From assembly GCA_050305935.1 (NCBI GenBank), contig JBNLGG010000106.1, forward strand, positions 1 through 9,517: a stretch of DNA of 9,517 nt, written 5' to 3'. Below the pieces are notes generated by a model, which did not search any database, had not been told where the DNA came from, and worked only from the letters and a program-made list of their open reading frames with translations. Positions 6,488-9,517 of this stretch are shown here, in pieces. The stretch is from CAJXNP01 sp050305935. GTDB taxonomy: Bacteria; Bacteroidota; Bacteroidia; Cytophagales; Cyclobacteriaceae. Made by a program: the position numbers and the translations under genes. Each line of letters opens with the position of its first letter. Within the stretch, counting starts at the first letter, position 1.

Positions 6488-8413
6488 TCATCGAACCGGC
6501 GTCAACAGGGCTGCAAAACCACCACGACGCAGCATGTTAACGTCTATTGCACTTGTTTTTTCAACTACCGTGTACCGGGTAGAGAATGCTTTGTCGTGAT
6601 TGCCATCGGCTATCAGCGTCAGTTTGTATGAGACTCCTTCAGGCAGGAAATCAAACTTTATCATTTTCTGTTTCTCTTTATCTTCAGCGTTTATACCACC
6701 GATGTACCACGATTTGTTTTTAAGTCGCGCAATCATGACGTCCTGGCCGGGATAACCCTCCAACAGCTTTGTATCATCCCAGGCAGTGGGTATGTTTCGC
6801 AGGAATGTTTTAGCAGCAGAAGGCAATTCTTCATATCCCTCGGGCCGGTCGGCCATGTGCTGCAAAGCAGATTCAAACAGAACGCTTAAAGCGAGCTCAT
6901 GTCCGTAAGAAGTAATATGCGGATGTTGGGAATTGGTAAACGTAACCGGTGTATAATCCATAGAGCCAACAACATTCCGGGTGAAAGGTAAAATGGTATT
7001 GTGTATCGGGGCCTCATAGGTAAAATCGGGTACATTGTTATACCACTCGGCACCCCTTACTCCTTCGTAGGTCATCAGATTCGGATAGGTACGCGCCCAA
7101 CCCCTGGGTACCAGACAGCCATGGAAATAAACCATTATTTTATATTTAGCTGCGTCTTCGACAATATCCAGGTAATAATTGATCATGTCTTGTTTCTCGC
7201 TCTCAAAAAAATCAACCTTCACACCGACAACACCTAGTTTTTGTAGTTTGGAAAATTCCTTTACCCGATTTTCGTGGGTAAGCATCCGGTTTTTGGGTGT
7301 TGCGCTTACCCAGGTATGATCACCTCCTGAATTATACCACATCAAAGGTTTCACTCCTTTTGAATGGATGTATTTCAATGCATCCTCCAGATTACCTCCA
7401 TTTCCCATGGCGTCCCATTCCCAGTCGAGAAGTGTGTAAGGCCAACCCATCTGTGCGGCCAGATCGGCAAATTCACACACTACCTGATAGTCTTTGGTAC
7501 CATGATTATGTGACCAATAATTCCAGGATACCGGGCCGGGTTTGATCCAGTCGGTTTCTTTCAGCACCGATGGAGTGGAAACATCATCTACCAATGTGGA
7601 TTCAACGATATCTGCCAGGCTTCCCACGATGACAACTCTCCAGGGAGATTTCCATGGTAGTGAAATAGACGGCTCCCGCTGTCCCTGGCCCCTTCCGTTC
7701 CAATTGTCGGGAAAGGTAAGTTTGTACTTTGACGGTTCAGCAGTGTTGGCCAACTTCGTACCACAGTAATTGCGATTCACATCAGCTTCGTGAACCAGGT
7801 AGAAACACGAGCTATCAGGTGTTTGAAACAGCGCAGGATAAGCCCAGTCTTGCTGCACCTTCCCGTCCTTCGATTCACGGTAGTAGCCTTCATTTGCCGG
7901 GTTAAACTTCTGCAGCCAGCGTTTGGTACTGTCAGGAATGGTATAAGCGGTCATTTCATCTTTTACAACGAAAGAATCTCCCTTTTCAGGGAATTCATAT
8001 CGGAATGCTACCCCATCGTTATAAGCACGGATAATCACATTCATCTTTGCCTTGCCGGGATTTTCAAAATAGGCAATCACTTCATTGGCAGCGTTTACAC
8101 AATGAGAGCGTTTGCCGTGCAGGGCATCGTAAGACTCATTGACCAGGTTTGGTTTGCCGATTTTCAGAATTGTAAGTTCTTTTGAAAAATCCTGATCACT
8201 GCGCAGCAAGCCTAAATCGATCCTTGGTATGGCTTCTTGAGGTTCTCCATTACCTTTATGACTAAGTTTCAGGTACCACTCACCTGTATTGCTGTTTTGC
8301 TGATTGATCAAATTAATCCTGACTTCACCGTTCGGCGACAAAACAGTTAGATGCTGTGAAAAAGAAAAAAAAGCATTAAACACAAAGAATAAAACGATAA
8401 TCGGTTTCTTCAT
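6488..8413 (-). CDS. GH97 glycosidase, retaining (alpha-galactosidase-type) clade
   Basis: Secreted calcium-dependent GH97 enzyme of 641 residues from the ATG at 8411-8413. A longer frame would need a TTG at 8422 and puts MIL before a normal signal peptide (MKKPIIVLFFVFNAFFSFSQ), so the ATG is preferred. The N-terminal beta-sandwich, (beta/alpha)8 barrel (about 285-540) and C-terminal beta domain are all present. Asp401 in VKVDFF matches the nucleophile of retaining GH97 enzymes, and Glu450 in TYEGVRG matches their acid/base. Inverting SusB-type enzymes use different glutamates. The family precedent for this arrangement is alpha-galactosidase or beta-L-arabinopyranosidase. Glu209 in HEADVN is a likely calcium-site residue. 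It is the first gene of the cluster. Confidence 0.92.
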   Translation of the reverse strand: MKKPIIVLFFVFNAFFSFSQHLTVLSPNGEVRINLINQQNSNTGEWYLKLSHKGNGEPQEAIPRIDLGLLRSDQDFSKELTILKIGKPNLVNESYDALHGKRSHCVNAANEVIAYFENPGKAKMNVIIRAYNDGVAFRYEFPEKGDSFVVKDEMTAYTIPDSTKRWLQKFNPANEGYYRESKDGKVQQDWAYPALFQTPDSSCFYLVHEADVNRNYCGTKLANTAEPSKYKLTFPDNWNGRGQGQREPSISLPWKSPWRVVIVGSLADIVESTLVDDVSTPSVLKETDWIKPGPVSWNYWSHNHGTKDYQVVCEFADLAAQMGWPYTLLDWEWDAMGNGGNLEDALKYIHSKGVKPLMWYNSGGDHTWVSATPKNRMLTHENRVKEFSKLQKLGVVGVKVDFFESEKQDMINYYLDIVEDAAKYKIMVYFHGCLVPRGWARTYPNLMTYEGVRGAEWYNNVPDFTYEAPIHNTILPFTRNVVGSMDYTPVTFTNSQHPHITSYGHELALSVLFESALQHMADRPEGYEELPSAAKTFLRNIPTAWDDTKLLEGYPGQDVMIARLKNKSWYIGGINAEDKEKQKMIKFDFLPEGVSYKLTLIADGNHDKAFSTRYTVVEKTSAIDVNMLRRGGFAALLTPVR

Positions 8414-8423
8414 TAAGATCAAA

Positions 8424-8672
8424 GCTAAAATGTTAACCCTTCAATTTCACCAGTTTAAACGTAACAAAAAATTAGCTGCCAAAAAACTGATATCCCAGCT
8501 GCGAATCGATCAGATGATTGGTGAACATGGGCTTAAAAAAAACCTCAATGTAACTCTCGCGACTAGCCGGTAGAGAAGACGCTGAGAAATGTATTCTTTC
8601 AACTTTTGGTCACTTTTTAGTCGGTCTCTGTGTAGTGAATCAAATTTTCTGTAAACACAATTCAGCAGTCGG
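8424..8672. other. Upstream region of the GH97 cluster, no gene
   Basis: Non-coding as far as I can see. On the minus strand GCAGCT occurs twice, 23 bases apart (start to start; about 8497-8502 and 8474-8479). Each copy is followed by a TTTTTTG tract, which could be a direct-repeat operator. A plus-strand frame of about 90 codons runs antisense from the GH97 start into this stretch, but shows no family signature and is probably a shadow. Confidence 0.4.
8456..8483 (-). promoter_or_regulatory. Candidate Bacteroidota promoter for the GH97 cluster
   Basis: On the minus strand TTTG (8480-8483) is followed after 16 bases by TACGTTTA (8456-8463). This is one mismatch from the Bacteroidota -7 consensus TAnnTTTG, with a -33 TTTG box at slightly short spacing. 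Transcription would start roughly 35 bases before the GH97 ATG. The match is imperfect and the region is AT-rich, so it could be chance. Confidence 0.25.
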
Positions 8673-8923
8673 CTAATGCACTATGAGTTTGTCCAACAAC
8701 GAAACCCAACTCGAAGTGGAAGTATACCATCGGCAGGCTCCCCCACGTCTGTCCTGACATGGACGAGGTTCTTTTCTATTTTACTGGGATAATAGCAGAC
8801 ACAAATCCCCCCAAGAATCGCTACATTATTCCAACTGTAGTCTTCTGCGGTTTGGGCTGTAGCCTCATAACCCTGAAATACCAGACTTAACGAAAGGCAA
8901 AAGATTTTTGCGTTAAACTGTAT
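8673..8923 (-). pseudogene. Decayed 5' end of a GH74 xyloglucanase gene
   Basis: Minus-strand translation gives a signal-peptide-like start (QFNAKIFCLSLSLVF, then ATAQ) followed by the opening motif of GH74 endo-xyloglucanases: YSWNNVAILGG, then GGFVSAIIP in another frame, then PSKIEKNLVHVRTDVG, then GGACRWYTSTSSWVSLLD in a further frame. Intact members read roughly W-NVAIGGGGFVTGI, ARTDVGGAYRWD and W-PLLD here. Visible lesions are ATA (8921-8923) where ATG is expected, base loss in the G run 8807-8812, a base lost at CCC 8786-8788, a base lost in the G run 8740-8744, and a stop at 8673-8675. Only about 80 of roughly 700 or more residues remain. It cannot encode an enzyme. Confidence 0.75.
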
Positions 8924-8942
8924 CGACGATTGTTGATAATGG

Positions 8943-9115
8943 TGTGATAAAGCAGGGCAAACGCATTTAATAAAGAAACTTCGTCATTCCGGAATCAATT
9001 CAACGTCATTTTATAGATTCCAGACAAATTTTGTTCTTTAAAATAAAATTAGAACAATCCCGCATAGCTATCGGGACTGGAATGACGGTAAATGCGTTTG
9101 CCCTGTGTGATGAAG
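8943..9115. mobile_element. MITE-like element with target site duplication
   Basis: Perfect 17-bp terminal inverted repeats, CAGGGCAAACGCATTTA (8953-8969) and TAAATGCGTTTGCCCTG (9089-9105), bound a 153-bp element with no coding capacity. It is flanked immediately outside by TGTGATAAAG (8943-8952) and TGTGATGAAG (9106-9115), a 10-bp duplication with one mismatch. Further nested inverted repeats lie inside. The size, perfect termini and direct repeats fit a non-autonomous element mobilised in trans. A duplication of about 10 bp is typical of IS4-related transposases, but I cannot name the parent IS. Confidence 0.8.
8982..9087. repeat. Nested inverted repeats inside the MITE
   Basis: CGTCATTCC at 8982-8990 pairs with GGAATGACG at 9079-9087. 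TTGTTCT (9031-9037) pairs with AGAACAA (9051-9057). TCCCG (9058-9062) pairs with CGGGA (9072-9076) around an ATAGCTAT core. A transcript could fold into one long branched structure capped by the two smaller hairpins. CGTCATT occurs a second time in direct orientation at about 9004-9010. Confidence 0.7.
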
Positions 9116-9156
9116 GTATATCAAAATTAATTCCTTATTCATTCTTTTTAATTTGT

Positions 9157-9187
9157 AAAAATCCGGGAGTTTTTTTGAACTCCCGGA
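9157..9187 (-). terminator. Intrinsic terminator of the T9SS-protein gene
   Basis: A perfect 10-bp stem, TCCGGGAGTT (9162-9171) with AACTCCCGGA (9178-9187), has a 6-base loop. Reading the minus strand, the stem is followed at once by five U residues (plus-strand AAAAA, 9157-9161) and more AU-rich sequence. It lies 36 bases beyond the stop at 9224, so it insulates the cluster on the left from the T9SS gene. Confidence 0.85.
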
Positions 9188-9223
9188 ATAGACTGTTTTA
9201 TCTAGCCTTTTGAATTTTAAATT

Positions 9224-9517
9224 TTATTGTATCATCAGTTTTTTAGTGAAGGTCATACCTTCAGATCTTGCATTAACAATGTAAATCCCTGATTTCAAAC
9301 CAGAATCTATATCTAATCTGCCACCATTATTAAATGCCCTTTCGTATAGCAATTTACCTTGCCCATCAAAAATGCTAACGGTCGCCTTCCCGGCAATTTC
9401 AGGAAGGACAACTGTGAACTTTCCACCAGAGGAAGGGTTTGGATAGATCACAAAATTCATCTCCTCTTCTTTTTCGGTGGCACGTGAATCCATCTGGCTG
9501 ACAGAAAAACGTGCCCC
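9224..9517 (-). CDS. Secreted protein C-terminus with T9SS type A sorting domain (partial)
   Basis: The last 97 codons of a gene that enters from the right edge. The frame stays open to 9517, so the internal Met at 9493 is not the start. After GARFSVSQ and a charged linker (ATEKEEE) comes a type A C-terminal sorting domain: YPNPSSGGKFTV, then SIFDGQGKLLYE, SGIYIVNA and the terminal KKLMIQ. Such domains direct proteins through the type IX secretion system to the cell surface or medium and are usually cleaved. The catalytic part lies outside the window, so its function is unknown; a polysaccharide-active enzyme would fit the neighbourhood. A terminator follows. Confidence 0.9.
   Translation of the reverse strand, partial: GARFSVSQMDSRATEKEEEMNFVIYPNPSSGGKFTVVLPEIAGKATVSIFDGQGKLLYERAFNNGGRLDIDSGLKSGIYIVNARSEGMTFTKKLMIQ

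Noticed and set aside
6027..6599. Plus-strand 190-codon frame antisense to GH31 and GH97
   Set aside because: It is a shadow of the real minus-strand genes: serine-rich, no motif, and it spans the junction of two well-supported coding regions.
7790..8185. Plus-strand 131-codon frame antisense to GH97
   Set aside because: It lies wholly within the GH97 gene on the opposite strand, with no recognisable domain or signal.
8420..8427. Exact TAnnTTTG match (TAGCTTTG) on the minus strand before GH97
   Set aside because: It ends only 6 bases before the ATG and lacks a well-spaced -33 box, so it would give an essentially leaderless message; the more upstream candidate is more reasonable.
8304..8573. 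Plus-strand 89-codon frame over the GH97 start region
   Set aside because: It is largely antisense to the GH97 signal peptide, shows no family motif and has lysine-rich composition expected from antisense AT-rich DNA.
9031..9213. Plus-strand 60-codon frame crossing the MITE end and the terminator
   Set aside because: It runs through the terminal inverted repeat, the target duplication and the terminator hairpin, so it is not a plausible gene.

Overview
The window looks like an accessory carbohydrate-utilisation locus of a Bacteroidota bacterium. The evidence is a type IX secretion (T9SS) C-terminal sorting domain, a FucP-type sugar permease, GH97 and PA14-carrying GH31 glycosidases, very short AT-rich intergenic gaps without clear Shine-Dalgarno sequences, and moderate GC. 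A Cytophagales-like host is a guess; no taxonomic marker is present.

All convincing genes lie on the minus strand, so transcription runs from right to left. At the far right is the 3' end of a secreted T9SS-sorted protein (9224-9517, partial), followed by a clean intrinsic terminator (9157-9187). An unannotated stretch of about 750 bases follows. It holds a small MITE-like element (8953-9105) with perfect 17-bp terminal inverted repeats and a near-perfect 10-bp target duplication, then a decayed 5' end of a GH74 (xyloglucan endo-glucanase family) gene (8673-8923), then the upstream region of the main gene cluster.

The main cluster reads GH97 glycosidase (6488-8413), GH31 alpha-xylosidase-like lipoprotein with a PA14 insert (3818-6412), the truncated start of a GH43 gene (3585-3803), an SDR oxidoreductase (2739-3536), a zinc-type alcohol dehydrogenase whose structural-zinc cysteines are all gone (1712-2731), and a FucP-family permease (409-1701). 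Gaps between the intact genes are 7 to 75 bases, apart from the gap that holds the GH43 remnant. A weak hairpin at 341-382 may end the operon. The leftmost 330 bases hold no recognisable gene and may be repeat-like intergenic DNA.

A plausible reading is that secreted and periplasmic glycosidases release monosaccharides from a plant-type glycan, the permease imports the sugar, and the two dehydrogenases oxidise it, as in non-phosphorylative L-fucose/L-galactose-type pathways. GH31 together with relics of GH74 and GH43 suggests an ancestral xyloglucan locus. Two of its hydrolases have decayed and an insertion element now sits just upstream of one relic. The relics and the MITE are the most noteworthy content; I see no sign of a defence system, CRISPR array or new enzymatic system.
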